DNA of 64,000 nt from Pseudomonas sp. MYb327 (GCF_040438925.1 NZ_CP159258.1:3238001-3302000); one strand, 5' to 3'. Numbered from the stretch's first letter, positions 46,455 to 55,558 are shown. Program-made: numbers and translations. The notes: generated from the sequence alone by a model not told the origin.

Positions 46455-47666
46455 ATGAATTCAAGCTTCTGGAAATCCGGCCATACCCCGACCCTGTTCG
46501 CAGCCTTTCTCTACTTCGACCTGAGCTTCATGGTGTGGTACTTGCTCGGCCCTCTGGCCGTGCAAATCGCCGGCGACTTGCATCTGACCACCCAGCAGCG
46601 CGGCATGGTCGTGGCCACACCGATTCTGGCCGGGGCGATACTGCGCTTTGCGATGGGCATGCTGGCTGATCGTCTGTCGCCGAAAACCGCCGGCCTGATC
46701 GGTCAGGTTATCGTTATCTGCGCCTTGTTCGGCGCCTGGAAACTGGGTATTCACAGCTACGAGCAAGCGCTGCTACTGGGACTGTTCCTCGGAATGGCTG
46801 GTGCCTCTTTTGCCGTAGCCCTGCCCCTGGCGTCGCAGTGGTATCCGCCGCAGCATCAAGGAAAAGCCATGGGCATCGCCGGGGCCGGCAACTCAGGCAC
46901 CGTGCTCGCGGCGCTGATTGCACCGGTACTGGCCGCCGCCTTCGGCTGGAGCAACGTGTTCGGTTTCGCCCTGATCCCGCTGATCCTGACCCTGATCGTC
47001 TTCGCCTGGCTGGCCAAAAACGCTCCCGAGCGGCCGAAAGCCAAATCGATGGCCGACTACTTCAAGGCCCTCGGCGACCGTGACAGCTGGTGGTTCATGT
47101 TTTTCTACAGCGTCACCTTCGGCGGCTTCATCGGCCTGGCCAGCGCCCTGCCCGGCTATTTCAACGATCAATATGGCCTGAGCCCGGTGACTGCCGGCTA
47201 CTACACCGCCGCCTGTGTGTTCGGCGGCAGCCTGATGCGCCCCTTGGGTGGCGCGCTGGCCGACCGCTTCGGTGGCATTCGTACCTTGCTGGCGATGTAC
47301 ACCGTGGCCGCAATCTGCATCGCTGCCGTCGGCTTCAACCTGCCGAGTTCCTACGCGGCACTGGCGCTGTTCGTATGCACCATGCTTGGTCTGGGTGCGG
47401 GTAATGGCGCGGTGTTCCAACTGGTCCCTCAACGTTTTCGTCGCGAGATCGGCGTGATGACCGGCCTGATCGGCATGGCTGGCGGCATCGGCGGTTTCGC
47501 CCTGGCGGCGGGCATGGGTGCAATCAAGCAAAGCACCGGCAGCTACCAGATGGCGTTGTGGTTGTTCGCCACCCTCGGCGTCCTCGCCTGGTTCGGCCTG
47601 CATGGCGTCAAACGTCGCTGGAGAACCACCTGGGGCTCGGCCGCTGTGACCGCTGCCCGGGTGTGA
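46455..47666 (+). CDS. Nitrate/nitrite transporter, major facilitator family (NarK/NasA type)
   Basis: The 403-residue protein has 12 hydrophobic segments and NNP-family signatures: FLYFDLSFMVWYLLGPLA near the start, GAGNSGTVLAAL (nitrate signature near residue 140) and GLGAGNGAVFQLV (second signature near 320). It should import nitrate for assimilation. The frame opens at 46365, but ATG 46455 starts the family-type N-terminus. The kinase/phosphatase gene follows after 7 bases. Expression is probably controlled by the leader described at 46,276. Confidence 0.94.
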   Translation: MNSSFWKSGHTPTLFAAFLYFDLSFMVWYLLGPLAVQIAGDLHLTTQQRGMVVATPILAGAILRFAMGMLADRLSPKTAGLIGQVIVICALFGAWKLGIHSYEQALLLGLFLGMAGASFAVALPLASQWYPPQHQGKAMGIAGAGNSGTVLAALIAPVLAAAFGWSNVFGFALIPLILTLIVFAWLAKNAPERPKAKSMADYFKALGDRDSWWFMFFYSVTFGGFIGLASALPGYFNDQYGLSPVTAGYYTAACVFGGSLMRPLGGALADRFGGIRTLLAMYTVAAICIAAVGFNLPSSYAALALFVCTMLGLGAGNGAVFQLVPQRFRREIGVMTGLIGMAGGIGGFALAAGMGAIKQSTGSYQMALWLFATLGVLAWFGLHGVKRRWRTTWGSAAVTAARV

Positions 47667-47673
47667 GGGCTGA

Positions 47674-49341
47674 ATGAGCCTGCAACTGAGTTTCGCCGAA
47701 GCCAGCGCCACCGGCCCTCGCGAAGAGAACCAGGACGCCCTGCGCCTGGTCACTCCCGCCCCGGCGCTGGCGGCGAGCAAGGGTTACCTGTTCGCCATCG
47801 CCGACGGCGTCAGCCAGTGCGCCGATGGCGGGCTGGCTGCGCGCTCGACTTTGCAGGCCCTGGCGTTGGACTACTACGCCACCCCGGAAACCTGGGGTGT
47901 CGCCCAGGCGCTGGATCGTTTGTTGCTGGCACAGAACCGCTGGTTGCAATCCAACGGCGGCGGGCAACCCTTGCTGACCACGGTCAGCGCATTGGTCATG
48001 CGGGGCCGGCGATTTACCCTGGCCCACGTCGGTGATTGCCGAGTCTATCGCTGGCACGCCGGGCAGTTGCAGCGTATCAGCGAGGATCACGTCTGGGACC
48101 AACCGGGCATGCAGCATGTGCTCAAACGGGCTCTGGGCCTCGATCAGCACCTGGTGCTGGATTTCCTCGACGGCGAATTGCGCATCGATGAAAGCTTCGT
48201 GCTGCTCAGCGACGGAATCTGGGCCGTACTCGGTGACACGGCGATTGCCGCGATCCTGCGTGACCAACCGGATCTGCACAGTGCCGCGCAGACGCTGGTG
48301 AACGCCGCGCATCTGGCCGGCAGCCAGGACAACGCCAGCGCCTTGCTGGTGCGGGTCGATGCCCTCGGTGAAACCAGCATTGGCGATGCGTTGATTCATT
48401 TGCAGCAATGGCCGCTGCCGCCGGCATTGAAACCGGGTCAGGATTTCGAAGGCTGGCAGGTCGAAGGGGTCCTTGGGCAGAGCCAGCAATCGCTGCTTTA
48501 TCGGGTGCGCGACAGTCAACAGCAATCCTGGCTATTGAAAACCCTGCCCGGCCAACTGCGCGACGATCATCAGGCCGGACAAGCGCTGCTCTCGGAAGAA
48601 TGGTTCCTCAAGCGTGTGGCCGGGCGACACTTCCCTGAAGTACACGCTGTCAGCCAGCGTCAGCATTTGTACTACGTGATGCGCGAATATTCCGGGACGA
48701 CCCTGGCGCAGCTCCACGAACAAGTCGGACCGCTGTCGATGGCTCAGTGGCATGACCTGGCCGAACGCCTGCTGCGAGCGGTCGGCATGCTGCATCGACG
48801 GCAGATTCTGCATCGCGACATCAAGCCGGAAAACTTGCTGTTGGGCGATGACGGCGAACTGCGCCTGCTGGATTTCGGTCTCGCCTATTGCCCGGGGCTG
48901 TCTGAAGATCAGGTTTCTACGTTGCCTGGAACACCCTCCTACATCGCCCCGGAAGCTTTTCGCGGCGAAGTGCCGACGCCGCAACAGGATCTATATGCGG
49001 TCGGTGTGACCTTGTATTTCCTTCTAACCGGTCATTTTCCCTACGGAGAAATCGAAGCTTTCCAGCGTCCACGGTTCGGCGTTCCTGTCAGCGCCAGTCG
49101 CTATCGTCCCGACTTGCCTGAATGGCTTGCGCAAAGTCTGGAACGCGCGGTGGCGGCGGACCCGGGACAGCGCTTTGAAACGGCGGAAGAATGGTTGTTG
49201 TCGATGGAGCAGGGAGAACGACGCAGCTTGAGCGTGCGGCCCAGACCGTTGCTGGAGCGCGAACCACTGAAGGTCTGGCGGACATTGGCGCTGGTGTCGT
49301 TGGCGGTGAATCTGCTGCTGTTGTTTTTGCTGCTTCACTGA
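47674..49341 (+). CDS. PP2C phosphatase and Ser/Thr protein kinase fusion with C-terminal membrane anchor
   Basis: The 555-residue protein joins a PP2C domain (residues 1-240; AIADGVSQCADGG and FTLAHVGDCRVYRW) to a Hanks-type kinase (residues about 260-520; HRDIKPENLLL near 380 and DFG in LLDFGLAYCPG near 400). A single C-terminal membrane segment (LALVSLAVNLLLLFLLLH) anchors it with both domains in the cytoplasm. Such fusions occur in nitrate-assimilation loci of Pseudomonas, as I remember. The substrate is unknown; the transporter just upstream or the reductase are possible targets. The usual kinase glycine loop is weak (VEGVLGQSQQSLLYRV), but the Lys in SWLLKTL is present. Confidence 0.92.
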   Translation: MSLQLSFAEASATGPREENQDALRLVTPAPALAASKGYLFAIADGVSQCADGGLAARSTLQALALDYYATPETWGVAQALDRLLLAQNRWLQSNGGGQPLLTTVSALVMRGRRFTLAHVGDCRVYRWHAGQLQRISEDHVWDQPGMQHVLKRALGLDQHLVLDFLDGELRIDESFVLLSDGIWAVLGDTAIAAILRDQPDLHSAAQTLVNAAHLAGSQDNASALLVRVDALGETSIGDALIHLQQWPLPPALKPGQDFEGWQVEGVLGQSQQSLLYRVRDSQQQSWLLKTLPGQLRDDHQAGQALLSEEWFLKRVAGRHFPEVHAVSQRQHLYYVMREYSGTTLAQLHEQVGPLSMAQWHDLAERLLRAVGMLHRRQILHRDIKPENLLLGDDGELRLLDFGLAYCPGLSEDQVSTLPGTPSYIAPEAFRGEVPTPQQDLYAVGVTLYFLLTGHFPYGEIEAFQRPRFGVPVSASRYRPDLPEWLAQSLERAVAADPGQRFETAEEWLLSMEQGERRSLSVRPRPLLEREPLKVWRTLALVSLAVNLLLLFLLLH

Positions 49342-49471
49342 TTTTTTATCGGCCTCGCCACAGTTCTGCTGTGCGCCAACACCGGGCGTCCCGCCTCGAA
49401 TCGGTGCGGGAACATAAAATCTGCTCCTGAGTAACCACCAAAAACCCACGAAACCCGTCCTCTGAGCGACT

Positions 49472-49487
49472 TGGCACAACCACTGCA
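49472..49487 (+). promoter_or_regulatory. Sigma-54-like promoter of the nitrate reductase operon
   Basis: TGGCAC at 49472-49477 and CTGCA at 49483-49487 give GG-N10-GC spacing and near-consensus elements. The predicted start is close to 49,498, just before the paired hairpins. Confidence 0.75.
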
Positions 49488-49508
49488 TTACCTTTTCCAC
49501 CACACATA

Positions 49509-49602
49509 AAGTGCAGCCCTCAAAGACGACGGCTGCACTTCCCGAGAGAACGGGACCGGACAAAGGCGTCCTCGCTAGGCAACTAGCGGGACGCCTTTTT
49601 TT
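49509..49602 (+). promoter_or_regulatory. NasT-type antitermination leader before the nitrate reductase operon
   Basis: Hairpin 1 (49509-49540) has AAGTGCAGCC/GGCTGCACTT, one C-C mismatch, then TC/GA closing hexaloop AAAGAC. Hairpin 2 (49541-49554) has CCCG/CGGG and hexaloop AGAGAA. Both loops have A1 and G4. A long terminator stem GGCGTCC-CGCTAG/CTAGCG-GGACGCC (49,565-49,595) and seven T residues follow, before the ATG at 49,672. Confidence 0.85.
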
Positions 49603-49671
49603 GTTTGCGCAAAATCGTTGAGCAAGACCCGCAAGCCTGATGAGGCGGGTCTGAGTTCCCCGGAGAACCTG

Positions 49672-50928
49672 ATGAAAAAACTAAAACTGGTGATGATCGG
49701 CAACGGCATGGCCGGGGTACGTACCCTGGAAGAACTGCTGAAACTGAGCAACGAGCTGTACGACATCACGGTCTTCGGCGCCGAACCCCATGCCAACTAC
49801 AACCGTATCCTGCTGTCGCCGGTGTTGGCCGGCGAACAGACCTTCGATGAGATCGTGCTCAACGATCTGAACTGGTACCTGGAAAACAACGTCAAGCTGC
49901 TGCTTAACCGCAAAGTCGTCGAGATCGACCGAGTCAAACGCCGGGTCATCGCCGAAGACGGCACCGTGGCCGAATATGATCGCTTGCTGATTGCCACCGG
50001 TTCGAGCCCGTTCATCCTGCCGATTCCCGGCAATAAACTGCGGGGCGTGGTCGGCTACCGTGATATCGCCGACACCCAAGCCATGATCGACAGCGCCAAA
50101 ACCCACAAGCATGCCGTAGTGATCGGAGGTGGCCTGCTCGGCCTGGAAGCCGCCAATGGCCTGATGCTGCGGGGCATGCACGTCACCGTGGTGCACAACG
50201 GCGAATGGCTCTTGGAGCGGCAACTGGATAAAACCAGCGGCCAACTGCTGCAAACCGCCCTGGAGAGTCGCGGCCTGCACTTTCGCCTCTGCGAACAAAC
50301 CCAGGCCTTGCACGATGCCGGCAATGGCCGGGTGGGTTCGATCGAGTTCAAGAACGGCGACATCCTCCCCGCCGACCTGGTGGTGATGGCGGCGGGCATC
50401 CGCCCCAACATCGAACTTGCGGAAAAATCCGGCATCCCGTGCAGCCGCGGGATTCTGGTCAACGACACGATGCAAACCTTCGACCCGCGGGTCTACGCCA
50501 TCGGCGAATGCGCCAGTCATCGTGGCATTGCCTACGGCCTGGTGGCACCGTTGTTCGAACAGGCCAAAGTCTGCGCCAACCACCTCGCCCAACTCGGCTT
50601 CGCCACCTACAAGGGTTCAGTGACTTCGACCAAATTGAAAGTCACCGGCATCGACCTGTTTTCTGCCGGCGACTTCATGGGCGGCGAAGGCACCGAAACC
50701 ATCACCCTTTCCGACCCCATCGGCAGGATCTACAAAAAACTGGTGATCAAGGACGACGTGCTGGTCGGCGCCTGCCTCTACGGCGATACGGCGGATGGTG
50801 GTTGGTATTTCAACCAGATTCGTGAGCACCAAAGCATTGACGAGATTCGCGACCACCTGATGTTCGGCCAATCCTTTGCCCTGGAACAGGCCTTGGGTGA
50901 TGCCGGACTTGCGCGGGAAGTCGCCTGA
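49672..50928 (+). CDS. FAD/NAD-dependent reductase subunit of assimilatory nitrate reductase (NirB N-terminal type)
   Basis: The 418-residue protein has two dinucleotide sites: MIGNGMAGVRTLEELL near the N-terminus and VIGGGLLGLEAANGL near residue 150, plus the FAD motif VYAIGECASH near 285. This is the flavoprotein half of NirB-type enzymes; the [2Fe-2S] and sirohaem parts of full NirB are absent, and the gene ends normally. The stop TGA overlaps the ATG of the nitrate reductase gene by one base, so the product likely passes NADH electrons to that enzyme, as NasB-type subunits do. The ATG at 49672 is preferred to an upstream codon at 49618. Confidence 0.88.
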   Translation: MKKLKLVMIGNGMAGVRTLEELLKLSNELYDITVFGAEPHANYNRILLSPVLAGEQTFDEIVLNDLNWYLENNVKLLLNRKVVEIDRVKRRVIAEDGTVAEYDRLLIATGSSPFILPIPGNKLRGVVGYRDIADTQAMIDSAKTHKHAVVIGGGLLGLEAANGLMLRGMHVTVVHNGEWLLERQLDKTSGQLLQTALESRGLHFRLCEQTQALHDAGNGRVGSIEFKNGDILPADLVVMAAGIRPNIELAEKSGIPCSRGILVNDTMQTFDPRVYAIGECASHRGIAYGLVAPLFEQAKVCANHLAQLGFATYKGSVTSTKLKVTGIDLFSAGDFMGGEGTETITLSDPIGRIYKKLVIKDDVLVGACLYGDTADGGWYFNQIREHQSIDEIRDHLMFGQSFALEQALGDAGLAREVA

Positions 50929-53645
50929 TGAACCGCCAGATCACCGCTTCCACCTGTTGCTACTGCGGGGTCGGCTGCGGCGTGCTGATCGAGCATGACG
51001 GCGAGCGAATTCACGGCGTCAGCGGCGATCCGGCCCACCCGGCCAACTTCGGCAAACTGTGCAGCAAGGGCTCGACCCTGCACCTGACCGGCGACCTGAC
51101 GGCCCGGGCGTTGTACCCCGAATTACGGCTGGGCAAAGGCCTCGCGCGGGGTCGCACCGATTGGGACACGGCCCTCGATCACGCCACCCGCGTTTTCGCG
51201 CAAACCATCGCCGACCACGGCCCGGACAGCGTCGCCTTCTACATCTCCGGGCAACTGCTCACCGAGGATTACTACGTTTTCAACAAACTGGCGCGCGCGC
51301 TGGTCGGCACCAACAACATCGACAGCAATTCACGGCTGTGCATGTCGTCGGCGGTGGTGGGCTACAAGCGCAGCCTCGGCGCCGACGCGCCACCCTGCAG
51401 CTATGAAGACCTGGAATTGAGCGACTGCGTGATGATCGTCGGCAGCAACATGGCCTACGCGCACCCGGTCCTTTTTCGTCGCTTGGAAGAAGCCAAATCC
51501 CGTCGCCCGCAGATGAAAATCATCGTGATCGACCCGCGTCGTTCCGACACCTGCGATTTGGCTGACCTGCACCTGTCGATCATTCCGGGCACCGACGTCG
51601 CGTTATTCCATGGGATTTTGCACCTGCTGCTGTGGGAAGACTGGGTCGACCGCAAGTTCATCGAGGCACACACCGAAGGCCTTACCGAGCTCAAACACCT
51701 GGTGCACGATTACACGCCGCAAATGGTTGCGCAGCTGTGTGGCATCAGTGTCGAACAGCTTCAGCAATGTGCAAAATGGGTTGGCACGTCACCGAGTTTC
51801 CTGTCGTTGTGGTGCATGGGACTGAATCAGTCCACGGCCGGCAGTGCCAAAAACAGCGCACTGATCAATTTGCACCTGGCCACCGGGCAAATCGGCCGCC
51901 CCGGCGCAGGACCTTTCTCGCTGACCGGTCAGCCAAATGCCATGGGAGGTCGGGAAACCGGCAGCTTGTCGAACCTTTTACCCGGCCATCGCGAGGCCGC
52001 CAACGCCGAACACCGCGCTGAAGTAGCGTCTTATTGGGGTGTCGAACAACTGCCGGCGAACACCGGGCTCACTGCGATTGAGCTGTTCGAGCAGGTGCGC
52101 AACGGCACAATCAAGGCGCTGTGGATCGCTTGCACCAACCCGGCGCAGTCGATGCCGGATCAAACCTCCGTACGTGCCGCACTGGAGGCCTGCCCGTTCG
52201 TGGTGTTGCAAGAAGCCTTTCGCACCACCGAAACCGCTGCCTTTGCCGACCTGCTGCTGCCGGCTGCCAGTTGGGGCGAAAAGGACGGCATGGTAACCAA
52301 CTCCGAACGGCGCATTTCCCACGTCCGCAAGGCCATCGTCGCACCGGGTGATGCGCGACCGGACTGGGAGATCACCGTCGATTTCGCACAACGATTGGAA
52401 AATCATCTACGGCCAGGGCAAACCAGTCTGTTTGCTTTTGAAACCCCGGCGCAGATCTTCGATGAATACAAGCAACTGACGCGCGGCCGAGACCTGGACT
52501 TGTCCGGCATCAGCCATGACCTGATCGACCGCCTCGGCCCGCAACAGTGGCCCTTCCCGACGGATGCCCGCGCAGGCACCGCGCGATTGTATGAAGACGG
52601 TATTTTCCCGACCGCCAGCGGTCGCGCGCAGTTCGTCGCCGATCCGTTTCGCGCCGCCAAGGAACAGCGGGATGCGCATTTCCCCCTCACCCTGATCACC
52701 GGCCGTTTGCGCGATCAATGGCACGGCATGAGTCGTACCGGCACCGCCGCGCAGCTATTCGGCCATGTCAGCGAAGCCGTATTGAGCCTGCACCCGGATG
52801 AACTGCGCCAGCATCACCTGCAACCGGGCGATCTGGTCAGCCTGGAAAGTCGGCGTGGTGCACTGATCGTTCCGGTCAGCAGCGACGATAACGTTCGCCC
52901 CGGTCAGGCGTTTTTACCGATGCATTGGGGTGACCGCTTTCTAAAAGGCGGGGTGAATAGCCTCACGCTTCCTGCCTTCGATCCACTGTCGAAGCAACCG
53001 GAACTCAAACACAGCGGCGTACGCCTGGAACCCGTGGACTTGCCGTGGAAGCTGTTTGCGCTCATCGAAGGCGATGTTCAACGGCATTTTGAGACGCTAC
53101 GACCGCTGTGTGAGGCGTTTTGCTACATCAGCCTAAGCCTGGCAGGCCGGGAGCGCCCTGCGCTGCTTATACGCGCTGCCAGCGCCACAGCTCCCGAACC
53201 GAAATGGCTGCAAGAGATCGATCAATGTCTGGGGCTGAACGAAGGTCCGGTGCTGGCCTATGACGACCCCAAGCGCTCCATCGGCAAACGGGTTCGTATC
53301 GAGAACGGTCGAATCACCGCCCTTCGACTGGCTGGCGAAACCCTCGCCCAGCATTGGCTGCAAAGCCTGTGGCTCGAAGGTCGCGCCGACGAACAACTGC
53401 GACGCTGGCTGCTGGCGCCGCTGAGCGCACCGCCGGGCAATGCCGGAGCAGCAGCGGTCGGCAACAAAATCCTGTGTAACTGCAAGAACGTCAGCCAAGG
53501 CGCGGTGAGTGCCGGTATCGCTCGCGGACTGGACTTGCAGGGGCTGAAAAAAGAATTGGGCTGCGGTACGCAATGCGGCTCGTGTGTCCCGGAAATCAAG
53601 CGTTTGCTGGTCGCCACTGCGCGGCCGGTTGCCGTCGTCTCGTGA
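50928..53645 (+). CDS. nasA: Assimilatory nitrate reductase catalytic subunit (molybdopterin, [4Fe-4S], C-terminal BFD)
   Basis: The 905-residue cytoplasmic enzyme reduces nitrate to nitrite. The N-terminal [4Fe-4S] site is CCYCGVGCGV with KLCSKG near residue 45, and the molybdenum cysteine is in RLCMSSAVVG near 140. The molybdopterin domains extend to about residue 690, with the dinucleotide-binding region TLITGRLRDQWHGMSRTG. The C-terminus holds a BFD-type [2Fe-2S] domain (ILCNCKNVSQGAV and GCGTQCGSC), which could accept electrons from the flavoprotein encoded just before. Bis-MGD enzymes of this class are of normal length at about 900 residues. The symbol nasA is used in different ways in the literature. 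cobA follows 10 bases after the stop. Confidence 0.94.
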   Translation: MNRQITASTCCYCGVGCGVLIEHDGERIHGVSGDPAHPANFGKLCSKGSTLHLTGDLTARALYPELRLGKGLARGRTDWDTALDHATRVFAQTIADHGPDSVAFYISGQLLTEDYYVFNKLARALVGTNNIDSNSRLCMSSAVVGYKRSLGADAPPCSYEDLELSDCVMIVGSNMAYAHPVLFRRLEEAKSRRPQMKIIVIDPRRSDTCDLADLHLSIIPGTDVALFHGILHLLLWEDWVDRKFIEAHTEGLTELKHLVHDYTPQMVAQLCGISVEQLQQCAKWVGTSPSFLSLWCMGLNQSTAGSAKNSALINLHLATGQIGRPGAGPFSLTGQPNAMGGRETGSLSNLLPGHREAANAEHRAEVASYWGVEQLPANTGLTAIELFEQVRNGTIKALWIACTNPAQSMPDQTSVRAALEACPFVVLQEAFRTTETAAFADLLLPAASWGEKDGMVTNSERRISHVRKAIVAPGDARPDWEITVDFAQRLENHLRPGQTSLFAFETPAQIFDEYKQLTRGRDLDLSGISHDLIDRLGPQQWPFPTDARAGTARLYEDGIFPTASGRAQFVADPFRAAKEQRDAHFPLTLITGRLRDQWHGMSRTGTAAQLFGHVSEAVLSLHPDELRQHHLQPGDLVSLESRRGALIVPVSSDDNVRPGQAFLPMHWGDRFLKGGVNSLTLPAFDPLSKQPELKHSGVRLEPVDLPWKLFALIEGDVQRHFETLRPLCEAFCYISLSLAGRERPALLIRAASATAPEPKWLQEIDQCLGLNEGPVLAYDDPKRSIGKRVRIENGRITALRLAGETLAQHWLQSLWLEGRADEQLRRWLLAPLSAPPGNAGAAAVGNKILCNCKNVSQGAVSAGIARGLDLQGLKKELGCGTQCGSCVPEIKRLLVATARPVAVVS

Positions 53646-53655
53646 GGAAAACACT

Positions 53656-54423
53656 ATGAACGCAAAAGTCTGGCTGGTGGGTGCAGGCCCCGGTGATCCG
53701 GAATTGCTGACGCTCAAGGCAGTGCGAGCGCTGAGAGAAGCGGATGTGGTGCTGATCGATGATCTGGTAAATGACGCGGTACTTGAGCATTGCTGCAACG
53801 CTCGGATCATCCCGGTCGGCAAACGTGGCGGCTGCCGTTCTACACCGCAAGCGTTCATTCATCGGCTGATGCTGCGGTATGCGCGCCACGGCAAATGTGT
53901 GGTGCGGCTCAAGGGTGGCGATCCGTGTATTTTCGGGCGCGGCGGTGAAGAAGCGCAGTGGTTGCGCGAGCGCGGGGTTGAGGTTGAATTGGTCAATGGC
54001 ATCACCGCCGGGCTTGCTGGCGCAACCCAGTGCGATATCCCGCTGACCTTGCGCGGTGTGGCGCGCGGCGTGACGCTCGTCACTGCTCACACTCAGGACG
54101 GCAGCAGCCTGAATTGGCCAGCATTGGCTCAAGGCGGCACGACGCTAGTGATCTACATGGGAGTGGCCAAGCTCAGCGAAATTCGCGAACAGCTTCTGGC
54201 CGGTGGAATGACGGCGGATACGCCTGTGGCGATGATTGAAAACGCTTCCCTGCCCCATCAGCGGGAATGTCGGAGTGACCTGACGGGGATGGAGGAGGAT
54301 GCCCACGCGTTCGGGCTCAAGAGCCCTGCCATCTTGGTCATCGGCGCGGTGGCGATGAGCGACAAGATCAAAAGATCGCAGCCTGCGGCAGCTCCTACAG
54401 AAATGCACGCGCGGCTCCTGTAG
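53656..54423 (+). CDS. cobA: Uroporphyrinogen-III C-methyltransferase (sirohaem branch)
   Basis: The 255-residue enzyme makes precorrin-2 from uroporphyrinogen III using S-adenosylmethionine; this leads to sirohaem, the cofactor of nitrite and sulfite reductases. The N-terminal GAGPGDPELLTLKAVRAL, the VRLKGGDPCIFGRGGEE motif and VNGITAGLAGA are conserved. GAGGAAA lies 8 bases before the ATG at 53656. The last residues (IKRSQPAAAPTEMHARLL) are read from a REP element and are unlikely to matter for function. The gene is the last of the reductase operon. Confidence 0.94.
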   Translation: MNAKVWLVGAGPGDPELLTLKAVRALREADVVLIDDLVNDAVLEHCCNARIIPVGKRGGCRSTPQAFIHRLMLRYARHGKCVVRLKGGDPCIFGRGGEEAQWLRERGVEVELVNGITAGLAGATQCDIPLTLRGVARGVTLVTAHTQDGSSLNWPALAQGGTTLVIYMGVAKLSEIREQLLAGGMTADTPVAMIENASLPHQRECRSDLTGMEEDAHAFGLKSPAILVIGAVAMSDKIKRSQPAAAPTEMHARLL

Positions 54424-54432
54424 GATCTGCCG
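54371..54432. repeat. REP element overlapping the cobA 3' end
   Basis: AAAGATCGCAGCCTGCGGCA, then GCTCCTACAG, and the inverse-like CTCCTGTAGGATCTGCCG give the typical fluorescens REP pattern. The cobA stop codon lies within it. Confidence 0.82.
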
Positions 54433-54482
54433 AAACTTCGTGGCAACGCCATTCACGCTGGAACACCAAATCGCAGACAAAG

Positions 54483-54508
54483 AAAAGCCCGGCCTAAGCC
54501 GGGCTTTT
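54483..54508. terminator. Bidirectional terminator between cobA and oprF
   Basis: AAAAGCCCGGC and GCCGGGCTTTT form an 11-bp stem with a 4-base loop. Confidence 0.93.
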
Positions 54509-54526
54509 CTCAGAGCTGCGAGCTAA

Positions 54527-55558
54527 TTACTTAGCTTGAGCTTCAACCTGCGCTTCTACGCGACGGTTTACAGCGCGGCCAGCGTCAGTTTTGTTGTCAG
54601 CAACTGGGCGGGATTCGCCGTAGCCAACAGACTGAACGCGGGACGATTCAACACCGTACTGGTTGGTCAGAACTTGCTTAACGGCGTTTGCACGACGCTC
54701 AGACAGTTTCTGGTTGTAAGCGTCAGGACCGACGGAGTCAGTGTGACCTTCAACAGTAGTGGTGGTGGATGGGTACTGCTTCATGAAGTCAGCCAGGTTT
54801 TTGATGTCGCCGTAGCTGTTAGGCTTGACTACCGACTTGTCGAAGTCGAACTTCACGTCCAGCTCAACACGAACAACTTCAGCAACTGCTGGGCAGCCGT
54901 CAGCGTCAACAGTTACGTTGGCTGGGGTGTCCGGGCACTTGTCAACGTTGTCGCAAACGCCATCGTTGTCGCTGTCGGAGCAGACTTCTGGAGCTGGTAC
55001 TGGAGCAGGAGCAGGCTTGCTGCCGCCACCGAAGTTCACACCGATACCAACGCTAGGAGCCCACTCGGTGTTGCCCTGGTCGATGTTGTATTGAGCTTCA
55101 ACGCCAGCACGGGCGTAGAAGTTCTCGGTGAAGTACAGCTTGGCACCGCCGCCAACATTGGCGAAGGTGGAACGGTTACGACCGTTCGAGCCGTTCTGGT
55201 CGATGCTCTGGTCGGAGAAACCGGCAGAGACGTAAGGACGAACCAGGTCACCTGGGTTGTTGAAGTGGTACAGAGCGTCCAGAGCGGTGTTAGCGCCTTT
55301 AACGTTCTGGCCATCATCGGTCACTGCGTTGTGTACTTCGTCGTACGACAGGCGCAGTTCAACATCGTCAGTCAGGAAGTAACCGATCGAACCACCCGGC
55401 AGGATGCCGTCGTTCTTGAAGTTACGGTCGCTATCGAAATATTGCTTCTTTGCGTAGCCTTCGATTTCAACTGCGCCTTGGCCCTGTGCCAGAGCGCCGA
55501 ACGAAGTGGCGGCAATAAGAGAACCAATGGCCAAGCCCAAGGTGTTTTTCAGTTTCAT
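54527..55558 (-). CDS. oprF: Major outer-membrane porin OprF
   Basis: The 343-residue protein has a signal peptide (MKLKNTLGLAIGSLIAATSF, cleavage after ALA). The N-terminal eight-stranded barrel spans about residues 25-180, followed by a proline/alanine linker (KPAPAPVPAPE). A short calcium-type repeat with four cysteines (SDSDNDGVCDNVDKCPDTP) follows. The C-terminal OmpA-like peptidoglycan-binding domain contains FDFDKSVVKPNS and VEGHTDSVGPDAYNQKLSER. OprF gives structural stability and slow permeability. It follows sigX on the same strand after 107 bases; SigX is known to drive oprF transcription in Pseudomonas. Confidence 0.98.
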   Translation of the reverse strand: MKLKNTLGLAIGSLIAATSFGALAQGQGAVEIEGYAKKQYFDSDRNFKNDGILPGGSIGYFLTDDVELRLSYDEVHNAVTDDGQNVKGANTALDALYHFNNPGDLVRPYVSAGFSDQSIDQNGSNGRNRSTFANVGGGAKLYFTENFYARAGVEAQYNIDQGNTEWAPSVGIGVNFGGGSKPAPAPVPAPEVCSDSDNDGVCDNVDKCPDTPANVTVDADGCPAVAEVVRVELDVKFDFDKSVVKPNSYGDIKNLADFMKQYPSTTTTVEGHTDSVGPDAYNQKLSERRANAVKQVLTNQYGVESSRVQSVGYGESRPVADNKTDAGRAVNRRVEAQVEAQAK

